Source of the DNA: Hedera helix
Lineage: Eukaryota > Streptophyta > Magnoliopsida > Apiales > Araliaceae
Reading direction: 5' to 3'
Length of the DNA: 64,000 nucleotides
Assembly: GCA_947179155.2 (NCBI GenBank)
Contig: OX359278.1
Coordinates: forward strand, 27,847,273-27,911,272
The translations under genes and the position numbers were made by a program. The stretch's first letter is position 1; each line of letters starts with the position of its first letter. Positions 37,384 through 50,261 of this stretch are shown piece after piece. The notes under the pieces were generated by a model that was given only the letters and a program-made list of their open reading frames with translations, made no database searches and had not been told where the DNA came from.

Positions 37384-38709
37384 TATTTGTAACATAATTA
37401 AAAATGAAAATAATATTTTGTAAATATACTTAAATGTATTTTGGAAGGAGCAAGAAAGATGTTATATACTATATATTACCATGATCAGAATATTTTTACA
37501 TGTACAAGTTTATTAAGAACGAAAGAATTTCAAATTCGCCTAAAAGAAAGAAAATGTGTAAAACTTAATCAATTAATTAACTATTTATTTATTTCTTTAT
37601 TTTGTTTAATTAGTTCCAACGGAGGGAATTTAACGAGTCAGTTTTGCAATATAATTTCGGGTATTACATTGCTTAATCCAGGTACGAATTTCGTACTCCT
37701 TCAACAATATTTTTTTAATTTTAATTTGTTCGTTTTGTCTTTCAATTAGAATTCAGATATTATTTTGATATATTATTCATTGTCAAATGTTTATGATAGA
37801 ATTGTTTGGTTTTAGATATTCAAAAATTCGTAACTTGTACTCTTTGGACTTAGCGAGCTTGTCTAGTAGTTATTTTGATTCTGTAAAAACGTACATGTTA
37901 ATATATTTTAAGTACTCTGTTTTAATTCGTTTCAGTTTAGCATGTGCGTATTAGAAATCATTTTGTTTGTATTGTGTCGCATATATTATGACATGATATT
38001 TTTGTTAGAATATACCGTAGGGTATACCTGGGCTATAACCACCTGTGGGGGTACCACACGCATGTCCTCTTGGCACCGAGGTATGACACTTCCGTGGTGG
38101 TGTGATTAGTCTACGGCGTCTCCATTTTGTGTGCTTCAATAGGAGTTGGCCAATTGGTGTTTTGTTGTGGGAGGCGTATGGGTCGGCCCTAGCATTCTGT
38201 TCTATTCTGTTCTGCGATTTGGTGTTGTTTGTGCCAAACACACCTTTCGATTTTGCATACATCTGGATTGCACAGTCCGATGTATATTTTCTGTTTTGTT
38301 TTGTTCTGAGCTCGGTATGAAATCATTCCAACCATTTGATTCAGCCTATTATGTTATTCAGATTAGTTCAGTTTAGTTGGTCTTGTTATTCATTTAGTTC
38401 TTATTTTCTTGCACTTTATATCCGTACTGGGCATTTGGCTCATGCTGTGTTTTTCTTCCGGTAGGTAATCAAGGGGAGCAAGGGCAAGTGTGAAGAGAGC
38501 TTCCTCTATGTAAATAGTTTAGATATTTTGTGTAGGATTTGATATTGTGGTTTCTAAGTACTGTTGTAATACACAGATCGTGTTTGAGCCAGTTGACAAT
38601 TATTTATCTAGACTATTCAGTTGCATATTAAAGTTTTGAATATCAATTTGTTAGTTTTGTTGTGTTCTGTACATAACCTCCCTTTCTACTTCGGGATGGG
38701 GGTGTTACA
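36826..38709 (+). mobile_element. Tekay 3' LTR, 1884 bp, uninterrupted
   Basis: Complete LTR with a TATA box at 36902-36909, a short AAT array (about 37292-37383) and the end GGTGTTACA. It serves as the reference that exposes the insertions in the 5' copy. A possible splice pair exists here too (CCAG|GTACGA near 37683; GGTAG|GTAATC near 38464), which is weaker evidence. Confidence 0.92.
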
Positions 38710-38714
38710 CAGAT

Positions 38715-39240
38715 ATTGGGTATACTGGTGATTGCAGCATCAAGGACATTATTGGCTCGAAATAAAGAAAGAAACAAATGCACTGTAACAATAATATCTT
38801 TCATGCCAAGAATACCCTAGAGAAAAGGAATGCAACTTCATGTACGATATAATGATTCGGCGAATCCCATAAGTGGAGTTTTTACAAAGTGGTAGGCTTC
38901 TTGCCATAAATAAGGACGCAATTATAAATTATCACTTTACTACTTGAAAGGCAATAGACAAGCATAGGTCGCATAACCTTGATCAGGATTCTCTCAGAAG
39001 ACCTTAGACGATCATCCGAAGGCATGGGCAGAACACTTACCACGCCTTGGTATATGATGAAGATTCGCAAAAATGGAACTTCATTTAGCCAGGATGATAA
39101 TTCGAAGCTTAGTTGAGAAAGATAACTGATCGGCTTCTTTGAAGGCATTAGTCGACTTCTGAGACAAAGCTAAAGAAAAGCTGGAATTGTACTATGAAAG
39201 GCTACAACGACAATACAATAATGCGGTGGTATCTAAAACG
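38715..39240 (+). pseudogene. Tat-type integrase C-terminal remnant
   Basis: This is the right flank of the Tekay target. The plus strand shows a degraded TLDDHPKAWAEHLPRLGI (about 39000-39055) and AKEKLELYYERLQRQYNNAV (about 39164-39223). These resemble the integrase-to-end part of Tat/Ogre elements, where a DNPK..W..L..ALWA motif and a Y..R..RYYN motif occur. Stops and frame changes are frequent. The assignment is by motif wording only and could be wrong. Confidence 0.4.
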
Positions 39241-39603
39241 GCGGTTTAAGTCTTCAAGAATATCCCTTGCTAAGAATTTAGATGACCAAGTGAGGAGGGA
39301 CAAGAATTGGCGGATTAAATATCCACCCAAGATGGTGGTCCACTGAAAATGGTGGTTGAAGTCCTCAGAAATATCCCTTGCCAAGAAATTTGATTATCAA
39401 GAGAGGAGGTATAAGAATTGACGAATTAAAAATCCACTCAAGATGATAGTCCACTTAAACAGTGGTCAAGTCCTCGTATAATACACTTGCCAATAAATTG
39501 GACAACATAAATGACGAGGCACCCGATTTCAAGTCCTCGTGGATTACATTTGCAAAGAAATTAGACGACTCAAATGACAAGGCACCAAACAGTTACTTTT
39601 TTC
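39225..39603 (+). repeat. Imperfect tandem repeats after the Tat-like remnant
   Basis: Two units of about 110 bp (GGTTTAAGTCTTCAAGAATA to about 39351, then GTTGAAGTCCTCAGAAATAT to about 39460) and two shorter ones of about 70 bp (each AAGTCCTCG...TTGCCAA-like, to about 39600). Tandem repeats in this position are known for Tat/Ogre untranslated regions. Confidence 0.65.
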
Positions 39604-42600
39604 CTTCAAAAGTGATGAGACACCTGAACATAAACCCTAAACGGAAAGTTATAATTTTAACTTCAAAAGTGATAAGGCATCTGATTAATAAGCCTTCAAT
39701 CCCACAAAATTATACTTTATTTCCAAAAGTGGTGAATGTTATGTTTTTTCGTCAAAAGCAAGATTGAGCATTTTTAAACAAAAAGAATAAAATAAAATAA
39801 AATACGAATTTTCAATTATCAATACCAAATTTTCACTTATACTTGAACGGTCTCTTATTTTAAAGTATAGATTCAAGTGTCAATTTGTGAAAAAACGAAA
39901 AAAATAAAATTTTCTTTAATTAAAGATTTTGTTTTATTTTTTATTTTTTATTTTTTATTATGCACATTGTCGTTTGGGAGTATTAATTTAAATGACTTAC
40001 AATTCAATTCAAGTTAAAGACGATCGATAAATGTTATATAAGAAAGAAATTTTATTCTGATAACTGAAATATAACATGAATTTTTAAAACAGGAAACAAG
40101 AGACTATAAAGGGCCCTAATATAAAGGTCATGACGAATTGAAAAAAAGGCATAGCTAAAGCTTTTGAGTTGGTGATAACGGAATACCGAGCCTCCATTTA
40201 CCATACCATCATTACTTTAAGATCTTTAGCCATGAGCTCGAGTTCTCAAAACTTGACCTTCAAGATTAACTATTACATCTTGACACTCCAAGGGATCTTC
40301 CGAAAACAAATTGTCTCAGTACTAAAGCCTGATTAGTTTGAGAAAGGCATTTCCTTTTCTTTTCTTTTCATAATATAAAGCTGCTTTTAGTATCCGACAA
40401 GACAAAGAAAGAGATTCCCGCTCTAGAAAGATATATGTGACCATCTAGCTACTTTGATGTATATGGTAGTCCTCTAAAAAATTGGCACGTGCATAGTTAT
40501 CATCCATATGCTGAAAATTTTGAATTTTAAATTAAAACTTCACACGAATTAAATAATAAATAATATCATTACAGGAAATAGTTCTGCTTCAGCCAATATT
40601 AAGCCCCTCTCTTTTTTCTTGAATTTGTTTTTTGGAAATCTTGGCTTCTTGTAATTATCTCTATGAAGTTTAGGACATTGATTGATGAAATATATCACCA
40701 AACAAAACAATATTTTTTAAATAATTTATAATATTTACAATTATATTGATTGAAATTAATAAAATTCGTATTACTTTTGAATTAAAAAAGATCTTAAATA
40801 TGTTTTAAAATAATAATAAAAATAATTATATATATATATATTTAAAAAATACTCTTATTTATTAAAGATATTAATCAAGCATTAACACAATTTACTCGTA
40901 GTCACATTATCCATACCCATTCATACATAATATGATAATAACCTGTTTAAATACCTAAAGCTAATCATAAACCCCTCAATCCTTCAACATAATTGAAACA
41001 TGGTTTTTCCTACACTACTTTCGATACCCACAAAAAAAAAAAAGAAGAAGAAGATTTAGTTGTAAAAATAAAAATTAATTATATATTAATTAAAAATGTT
41101 TTGTTTCATATTTAGTTATTCTTAAAATTAAACAATAATTTGTTAGTTTAATTAATAGTTTTCATATGAAAATAAAATTCAGTTTATAAACTTAATATAT
41201 AACTGTGAGAAAGATGGTAAACCGATTTTACAAATGAAACTTTTCTTATTCTTCGAGAACGTTATCATTGTCTTGGTATGGTTGAATGGAGTGGTTGACT
41301 GTAAGAAAAGGAAAGACTACATTATTAGTACTACTAGTAGCTTACCTACCATGAATAGTCGCTCACAAAAAATGTCAAAACGGAGACAAAATGGCCAAGT
41401 GGGTTGCCTCACATTAAGTATTCATCTTTCAGTTATCATGTCAACATCCAAAAAATCAATTAATTATTTAATGGTCCAGTCACGTAATTTTTTGTATATT
41501 TATATAATATTATGTAAACACTTAAAATAAAATAAATTATTTTAATTATTTACATAATATTATATAAATAGTGTGGGACATCATAACAAATGTCTAAAGA
41601 ATATCTAATAATTTTAAAAAAAAATCCAAATGTATATACTTCATCCGTTCTCACAAGGTGAAGAATTTATATAATATTACATAAATATTGTTTTTTATGT
41701 TTATTTTTATATTTAATAAATTATTAATTTAATAGTATTAACTTCATAATATAAATATCATAATGAAAAACTTGAAGATGTAGTATAACCTTATACTATT
41801 TTCTATCAAAAGTTTGTTAGCTTTGTTTTTTTTTTCTTTTTTTGCAAAAATAATAATTATTTTATTTTTTTTATTTATAAATGAGGTTCTTTTTGAGAAA
41901 TAGAAGGAGTTTTAAAGAATGAACGATGATCTTCATTTAATAACATAATTACGGAAAATTTATGATAAAAGTCCTCCATCCATCCTTAAGAGTACCACCT
42001 CAAGCTTACACAGAGTAAATAGCTAACCCTAAATGTGCATGCATGAGAATTAATCTAGATAAAAAAAAAGAGCAGGAAAACCCTGTTTGACCTATTCACA
42101 AGAAGTTTGAACGCATGCATCTAGCTAGCTAGGCTTTACCTCATCAGTAATTTCCGAAAAGTTTATAACTATATCAATAAATTGTTGTATATGGACATTC
42201 CAAGGTTTGAAATGGGTCTAACGATTTATTTTATTTTATTTTATATTTGTTTGTTATCAAAAGTTTGGATCCAGTTATCATGAAATTATCTCTCTTTGAC
42301 GATCGGTAAGTTAATATTTTAGGGTGCCGACACGTCATTGGACAAAAAAATCAATGGTCGAAATTTAGTATTAATATTTAAAGCGGTAAAATTCAAAAAT
42401 TAATACCGAATCTCGACAATTTATTATTTCGTCCGATAATGTGTAGACACTTGAAGTTATCAATTGACCGATAGTATTAATAAGACAAATTCATGATGAC
42501 CGGATCCAAAAGTTTCACTGACTACCAGCGCGTTGACAAATTATTGCGGTTATACTGGCCGTATGTCTGGTAGCTAGCTAAATAAATGCCTGCAGGAGCT

Positions 42601-44099
42601 AGGCATAACAAACAAGATATAAGAAGTGGAATCGAAGTCGTGACCACTTCCATAGTTCCATATAAACGATAATTTTTTGTGTTCATATATATTTTCTTGG
42701 CATGATTGAATTGGAAAGGTGAATCTTAACACTTAGAGAAAAGGAAAGGCTGACTTTAGGTAATCAATTTTGCGGTAGTAGTTTAATTAGACACGCTTTA
42801 CAATAAAATGCCATAAAGAAACAAAGTGCTTTTTCTTTTATTGTTGTTATACAGTCAGAAACGAAGTAGTTGACCTTGCATGAATTATTCATCTTTTCGA
42901 TATCATGTCAATATCGCTCGATCTACTTTTAATGTTCAAAAAAAAAAAAACCTTAGATCCTATATTTAGAAAATAATGGAGTATTTCAATCGTAAAAGCA
43001 AAGGATTAGATTATTATTTTCATCATGGAACTGAATTCAAATTTATATTAATTTTTTTTTTTCTAATCAATTCTATGAACTACAATTTTTTTTAAAAGAA
43101 TTGAAAAAATCATTTAAGAGTGTTAAAGTTTAGCAGCGTAGAGACACCACGTCAGATGCTTACATAGATTTTTTAGTATATTAAAATTTGATGTGACAAT
43201 GATTAAAATTAAACATGTAAATATGTAATTATATCAACAAGTGCTTGTGCTCCTATAATATCCTGAATTTTTTAAATAATAAAATAAAAATTATAAATAA
43301 AAATAAAGAAATTATGTGAGGGAAACATACGAACGTATAAATGAAAATGAGGAAATGATACGGTTAAAAAGTTAAATTTTGAGTTTGGGTAGGAATTTTG
43401 AAAAATGCATTGCACCGTATCATCCAAAACGTTAAAATTAATAAATAAGGTACGAGTTTGGGTTTATTTTTTTTGTCAAATTCAACAATTGACTTTTTCA
43501 AATAAAAAGTCAAATTTGAAGTTAAGAGATAAATTTAAAGAAATAGATATCATTATGATATCGGAAACGTCGAAATTAATAAAAAATAATAATAAATATG
43601 AAAATTAAAATTAAAAGTTTTGGGTCAGAAAATTAAAGACGAGATTTGGCACGTAAAACGAGGAAAACTAAAAGAGGACCCGCAGGGCTGGAAACTGCTG
43701 GAATCTTTGGATTTCAGCGCATGGGAGATGAGTTGGATGGATAGAGATAAGAGGCGCATGTGTCATTAACCAACTTGAATATTTCTTACGTTAACATAAA
43801 AAAAGAAAAGAAAGAACCTAGAAGAGGGACACCCCACCACATGGAAACAAGTGACAACATTTTTAATCATAAGAAAAAAGCTAACTTTATATAATACACC
43901 TCCAAGCCCCAAATCCCCCCATACAAGAAAAAGAGAGGGTGATGTGCAGAGCTCGGTAGGAATCGAAGAGGAAGAAGGAAGATCCAAGCAATCAAGCTAC
44001 GACAAAAAATCAATTAACCGACGAATGTATAACGTCCTAAACGCTTCCTTGTTCGATATTTTTGTAAAATACTTAGATTTATGGTAGTAATCAGGTATC
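39604..44099. other. Intergenic DNA, no gene recognised
   Basis: AT-rich. Parts at about 40310-40380, 40940-41235 and 41635-41830 are copies of segments near 52390-53165. The segments at 41234-41530, 43405-43608 and 43851-44087 that could be read as ORFs show no family signature; the first lies in duplicated non-coding sequence. Confidence 0.5.
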
Positions 44100-45151
44100 A
44101 CACTAATTCACATCTAAAAATGTTGAATCATGGTGATGAATAACTTAGATGATGGAAAACTAGTGAAGAAACGCAAGAAAAACTTTTAAAGCGAACGTTG
44201 AAATTTTTAGTTTACGGACTCTTTTGTAAATAGCATAACTCCTTGTATACTTCGAGTTTTTGAGCTCGGTTGGTGTTTAATCGAAGCTTGATATGTCAAC
44301 TACATGTAGGGAAAATAATCGACTCAAAACGCTTTATAAATTGTCCAGGAAAAATCCTAGAAGTAGACTGCCAATCTGCCGACAGACTGTCGAACAGTTT
44401 CTGGCGACACTGTTCGGACAGAATTTCGGGACTGTTAACGACAGAATTTGACTAGCTCATAGAAAGAAGAGCTTTAAATTAAGAAGAAGTTATGGTGTTT
44501 TGAGCGAGACAGGGCGGTGCTGAAAATAAAATCTGGACAGTTTCTGTTCGGATTGTTGTGCGGCCTGTGGAGGACTGTATGTATGGAATCTGATCAGGGT
44601 GTAGAGACCCAAAGTTGTAGCTATGGAAGTTATAAAGAAAACCGCACTGATTTCATCAGATTTCGTTAATTCTACGAATTGTTATGATTTTTCGAATAAC
44701 AGGGACGTAATCGGTATTTTCAGAAAAGATTAAAGCTTTAAAACTAAAATTAGTAAATTGGAAGTTTTGTAATTTCAGAGGCCACGGAATGTATAAAACG
44801 TGTTATACGTGTATTTTAGTCCGTAAAATAAAATTGCCTTGAATAGCGTGCTAAACATAAATAGTTTTACAAATGTGGATAGGTGAAGTAGATAAGAAAT
44901 TAATGAATTTAATTTTGGAGAAATTGTCGATAATTGTTTGGAGGATTAAAATTGCACCCAAAAAGAGAATAATGTGACAAAAGAATTATTTAATATAAAA
45001 ATAACTTTTTGATGCGAAATAAATTAATTAATTAAAGAAATTTGGGAAATGTTAAATATATTATTAATATTTTTTACCTTCATGAATAATAATGTAAATC
45101 AATTACAAAGAGGATTTATTGAGCTAGTAAATAGTCAAGCAGGACCAGGCA
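44100..45151 (+). mobile_element. Giant-LTR-like fragment, plus orientation
   Basis: Its end, AGCTAGTAAATAGTCAAGCA then GGACCAGGCA, matches the stretch just before the putative donor at 61570 in the 58054 LTR (AGCTAGACAGTAATTG...GACAGGCA). The mid part has the long non-coding leader character of the giant LTRs. It is cut at 45152 by LTR G, and its left limit is not defined. Confidence 0.4.
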
Positions 45152-45798
45152 TGTGACGCTCCCAAATTCGGTTACCAATATCTCGAATTTAGTCTCACAA
45201 CTCAATACGTCCAAATACGTCTAAACAACATTTAATAACTAATGTCGAATATATAAACATATGTTATTTATTACAAAAGGTCATTCAAGTCTTAAGGTTC
45301 CTTAACATTTACCAAAATACATCACGAATGCCTTATATACACAAAATGATTCGTACTACAGAGCATAATATCAAAACAAGGTAAGTAATATGCAGATCTA
45401 ATTCTTCATCTTTCCTTTTTCCTTATCCTTAATTGTTTGAACTTTCTAGTTTAGCTATAAATAATTCATGATATAACAAAGGCGAATAACTACTTTGCTC
45501 ATCAAATATAAAAATGAGCAATGAAGAATATATTATGAATGACAAGGAATAATTTCAAATGATTCAACAATATAAGGACAATTGATGAATAACTGAAATA
45601 GTATAATCAATGCGCAAATGAAAGAATGAGTATTGATTAAATTTTGTTGAGTTGTCAAATAGATCATGAACAAATGCTAAAAAATCAATCATTCAACTGG
45701 CCCTTTTAGGTTATAATCCACTAGGGTTATACTTGAGAGGATCAGTCTCTCGTATACTATATATATGCATAACATTCACTTGTGCTGGTAATCGGATA

Positions 45799-45803
<5 letters not shown>

Positions 45804-45848
<45 letters not shown>
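45804..45848. repeat. (TA)n microsatellite
   Basis: About 22 TA units inside LTR G. Confidence 0.95.
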
Positions 45849-45850
<2 letters not shown>

Positions 45851-46389
45851 TTTATGGGTTGTTCTCTCAGTCTAAGAATCCGCACCAACAACTAGTTTGA
45901 ATAACTTTTAAAATATCTAACATACAAACGTCTAGTCGAAACAATTGGCATCGACTACTTCTTAAACAGTTCGTAAGTAAAGAATTTTAAATGATTCACA
46001 ATTCAATGATAGAATGAGAATGCAATTGAACTATGTGCGAATGTCAAGAATAATTGTCGATGTGATATAATTTACAATAATTAAAGCACTTAGTATATAC
46101 TTGAAAAATATAATTCGAGTTTGGTTTAGGAAACTTGTCTTGTTCGTTGATTATGGCTTCCACAATTTAAATTACTTCATTGTGACAATTTAACATTAAC
46201 AACTTTGGTCTACCAATTAGTATCACATACAATTTGTTTACTTAAATGTTTACTATCACTAATCACTTATCATTTAACGACCTATGATTATCACATAGCA
46301 CATCACAAAATATTTTCATTACTTTATTATCATTTACTAAACTTCAAACATTCAATTTCTTATTTATTTAGACCGTTAAACAATTTATC

Positions 46390-47110
46390 ATAATTGTTTA
46401 ACTACCTTATTTATTATCTAACATTGTTTAGATAATAAACAATCATTTTAATTACTTTTATTTATTACATAATATTAATTAAATAATAACTAATTATTTT
46501 ATTTAATTTTGTTCCTCTTTAATTATTATTTAACATTCATTAAATAATAATTGGTTAATTAACTATTCTTATTTATTATTTAATATTAATTAAATAATAA
46601 ATACCTATTTTATTAACTTCATTCCTCCTTATTTATTATTTAATAATTAAATAATAAATAATTAATTTAGTTTCCTTGCTTTATTTATTTATTTATTATT
46701 TAATATTAATTAAATAATTAATTTATTAACTTTAGTTCCCCTTTAATTATTATTTAATATTATTTGAATAATAAATAATTAATTAATTACTCTTATTTAT
46801 TATTTAATATTAATTAAATAATAAATAATTATTTCATTAACTTTATTTAATATATTTAAATATCAAATAATGAACTTAATTACTTTATTTATTATTTAAT
46901 ATTAATAAAATAATAAATAACTAATTTAATTCCTTTTATTTAATTTATTTATTATTTAATAAAAATTAAATAATAAATAATTAATTATTTCTAGTTACTT
47001 TAATTATAATTTAATATTAATTACATAATGATTAATTACTTTAAATGTTTTTATTTTACTTTATTTATTATTTAAAGTTATTTAAATAATAAACAATTAT
47101 TTTATTTGAA
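46390..47110 (-). repeat. Ladder of AT-rich palindromes in LTR G
   Basis: About ten units of the TTATTATTTAATATTAATTA type, separated by linkers such as TTTATTAACTTTAGTTCC. Same design as 9288-9770 but with its own linker sequence. Confidence 0.75.
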
Positions 47111-47280
47111 TCTCATATTAATTATATTAATATTTAACATATTATACAACCCAATTAGTTAATTACAATCGGGCCGACCCGATTTCAGCTCGACCCGTAA
47201 TTTCAGCGCATCCGAGCAGCAGCGGCACCTAGGTGCCCGAAAATCTGATGGAAATAGATACTGAGGCGCTTGTTGCCAGG

Positions 47281-48812
47281 GAATTATAGTTTTGCATTTA
47301 TTATTTCTTTTTTTTTTTTATAATTTTTATTTACACTTTGATAAACATAATTACAACTTATATAAAATGAAATATATACATCATGCAAGATCAAATTTGT
47401 TGGATTCTTAACTTCAATAGAACCAATCACCCTAGTGCCCCTACTAATTAGGTGGCACAATTGTAAATTGTGCTAAAAAAAAAACACTGGTAAATTAAAA
47501 AAAAAATTGGTTAATTTTAGTAGAACCACTCATAGATCCTAGTAGCCCTAAAGGCCCTACTAGCTCTGTCACTGTTGACTATCAATAATGCCCTCAATCA
47601 AATAAAGTAAACGCTAAATATAAGGGTGGTACAATTGTAATTGTAAATAAAAATTGGAGATTATTAGAAATTGGATAGGTAGCTGAATTCTTAACATTTA
47701 TGATTTCTCCCCCACCGCCAGATTATTATTTTTGCTGTTTTGCTGTTAAGCTTCTAGAAGATCTTTTTTGTTTAATACGTATAATCTCCTCCTTTTTTTG
47801 TTTTTATTTTTATTTTTTATTATTTATAATAAGGTCATATTCATCACTTTCTCTGTGTTTCTTTTCTTCTAATGTAGGGTTTTACACCTTCGTTTGTATG
47901 AGTTAATTTTTATAATGACTAAATATAAACTTTTTGTGATTTGGAAAGTTTATATCGTATTTTATTGTTGGATAGAGTAAGAGTATATTTGAAATCATTT
48001 TGTAAAATGTAATTAATGATTTTTTTTTTATAAAATAGTTTGTATTTGGTAAAGAAAAATACTTAAATTAATAAAAAGAAAAAATATTTGTTAATCCCTT
48101 ATTTTTAGTATAAATTATTAAAATTAAATGTTTAAAAAAATAAAGATGAGTAATGGATGTATGAATTATATAAATAAATACGAATAGATTAGTAATATAT
48201 TTGATCAAACTTTATTATTCTCTCTGTTCTAAAAGTAGAGATATATTTTTCTTTTTAATGTGTTCCAAAATTAGATATAAATTTCTATTTTAAGACAATA
48301 AAGTGATATAATATTCTAAATTTGTCATTATTTTATTATTATTATTTTTTATATCATACCATCAAAGTTGAATTTCTAACTAATACTTGAGAACATAAAA
48401 TTGTTCTTAAAAATTATCGATTTATAAATATATTTTTAATTTTGAAATTGATAAAGTATTAGATTTGAAAAATGCTCAAAAGCTGTAAATTAAGATTTCT
48501 GATTATTTTTATAAAAATTAATTATAATTGTTTTTTAAAATTAACTAATCAAACATTTTTTACCTTTTAAAAATGATTATAAGCAACAATCTCAAACACC
48601 ATCCATTCCGCAACTTTATCATGTACATAATTAAAATCTTTGTTATTGAATGAGTTTTTTTTTTTTTTTTAGTAATAATAATAAAATAATAATAAAAGAA
48701 GGATTTCTAGAAGTTTGACCGAGGGGCTCTGGAAAGTATGAGTATTCACACTGAAACGGCCATTAATTCAGGGCCATTAATTGTCATTGTCATTTCATTT
48801 CTTCTCACTGAG
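47281..48812. other. Intergenic DNA with duplicated segments
   Basis: No gene recognised. About 47755-47990 is similar to 54065-54300, and about 48110-48340 to both 53750-53930 and 54615-54840. Confidence 0.6.
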
Positions 48813-49482
48813 TAGACATGCACAGTAGGCAGACCTAACTTGGATCTGGTAGGCTTTAGTCGTTGACCAGGCCGGGTCAGGCTTTGACTTTTGGGTCTGT
48901 AGGGCCGGGCCACGCCGGATTTCTAGATAAAAAGTCTGGCCTTTTTAGGCTAGCTCGGGCCAGGCCTTGGGCCGGGTCAGGCCAGTCCAGTCCTTTGGCC
49001 GGGCCAGACCAGACCTAAAAATGTAATCAACTAATTTTTAATGTGAAATATAAATATTAAATAAGCTAACTACTATATTAATTAAATGTATTGACAAAAA
49101 ATTAAAAATGAATAACTAATCAATAATAAATAATGAGTCGATTATAAATATTTTGCTTCAAAATATTTTAAAAATATCTTCAAAATTCAAATATTCAAAA
49201 AACGTATCTTCCTAACTTCAAAAACTATCTCTTCATTATATCTTCAAAAAATATATCTTCAATTTTCAAAAAAATATATATCTTCAATATTCATGAATGT
49301 GTAATTTCGCGTAGGTTGGGCCGGGCCTTTGCATAGGTCGGGCCAGACCGGGCTTTTTCGTAGGCCGGGTTAGGCCGGGCTTTTTCTTATGTCGGGCCAG
49401 GCCGGATTTTTACGTCAAAATAATAGTCTGTTCAAAGATTGTTGGTCGGACTGGCTCAACCTGAGCTTTTTGTGCATCTCTA
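48813..49482. mobile_element. Non-autonomous hAT element, 670 bp
   Basis: Flanked by a perfect 8-bp duplication TCACTGAG (48805-48812, 49483-49490). Terminal inverted repeats are TAGACATGCACA and, on the other strand at the right end, TAGAGATGCACA. GGCCGGGC-type words crowd both subterminal regions, as in many plant hAT MITEs, while the middle is AT-rich. The 8-bp duplication and the TIR type indicate the hAT superfamily. No transposase. Confidence 0.85.
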
Positions 49483-49490
49483 TCACTGAG

Positions 49491-49736
49491 TATAAAAGAA
49501 GGATTTTGTTATTGTCATTTCTTCTCTCTTTAATTCAGGGCCATTAATTTTTTTTAAAATTTTTCCAACCATAATTTATAGTGGGGACAACAAAAGCATC
49601 GGCTTCAACATAATTTTTAGTACTTGAACGTGTTAATTTCTAATATCAATTATACATTAGTTTATGGGTTAATCTAATGGCATAGTTAAAACTTACTGGA
49701 ATATTAAATTAATATTCGATTCTCATCGATTGTGAG

Positions 49737-49783
<47 letters not shown>

Positions 49784-50160
49784 CTTTATGCGACTTATTT
49801 TCTCTTTAATATGAGTATTGTAATAGATGTAAATTATCAAATTTATTTTTACCTGGTTCAATACTTTTTTAATTAGAAATATATATCATTTCTTTGTAAA
49901 TTGATTTAATTTTAGAATAAAATATATAAATATCCTTAATAAAAGATCAAATATATATTTTAGATGTTTATGCATGCAATGCAATTTCCCTCGCTTATAA
50001 TTGGAATGTATTGTCTCAAATATGTATCTCAAATAATTCAGTATCATAAATTGGTTGAATATATTTTTTATAATTGTTTATGTCATAAAATACAGCATCA
50101 TTCGTGGCATGCTTTAAAGCCCTATACCTTTTAATTGCACAACTAGTTAGTTTTCATATT
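49491..50160. other. UGT upstream region
   Basis: AT-rich sequence with a (TA)n tract at 49739-49782 and a TGCATGCA (RY-type) word near 49971. No ORF. It is presumably the promoter region of the gene that follows. Confidence 0.5.
49739..49782. repeat. (TA)n microsatellite upstream of the UGT gene
   Basis: About 21 uninterrupted TA units, about 0.5 kb upstream of the UGT start. Confidence 0.95.
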
Positions 50161-50161
50161 C

Positions 50162-50168
50162 TATAAAA
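50162..50168 (+). promoter_or_regulatory. TATA box of the UGT gene
   Basis: TATAAAA in the context TTCTATAAAAGC, 100 bp before the ATG, predicting a transcript start around 50190-50200 and a 5' leader of about 65 nt. Confidence 0.7.
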
Positions 50169-50170
50169 GC

Positions 50171-50233
50171 ATGTCCTTTATGAAGACATTTGCAAAGCAT
50201 ATCTCCTTTAGAATTCAAGAACCAGAAGGGTAG
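50171..50233 (+). other. Possible upstream ORF (20 codons)
   Basis: ATG at 50171 (second in-frame ATG at 50180), stop TAG at 50231, 28 bp before the UGT ATG. It starts only a few bases after the TATA box, so a normal transcript would omit both ATGs; it matters only if transcription begins upstream. Confidence 0.2.
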
Positions 50234-50261
50234 AATCCTAGCCAACAAAAAATTATCTAGG

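Larger units (their letters stand above)
45152..47280 (-). mobile_element. Giant LTR 'G' fragment (minus orientation)
   Basis: Starts TGTGACGCTCCC at 45152, the minus-strand 3' LTR end, as in C, D and E. In sense order reversed: degraded intron region (about 46136-45490), palindrome ladder (about 47110-46390) and GC-rich patch (47165-47240). U3 and promoter are missing, so it is truncated near 47280. The donor word is mutated (ACAAGT instead of GCAAGT). Confidence 0.65.

Noticed and set aside
41234..41530. 98-codon ORF
   Set aside because: Lies in a module duplicated at 52.7-53.0 kb, where the frame is not kept; no family signature.
43851..44087. Possible first exon with upstream TATAATA
   Set aside because: No conserved peptide, no clear splice donor, and retroelement-like sequence follows directly.
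50190..50261. 24-codon N-terminal extension of the UGT protein
   Set aside because: The frame is open but starts with TTG, lies at or before the predicted transcript start, and has no conserved content. ATG 50262 is the plausible start.
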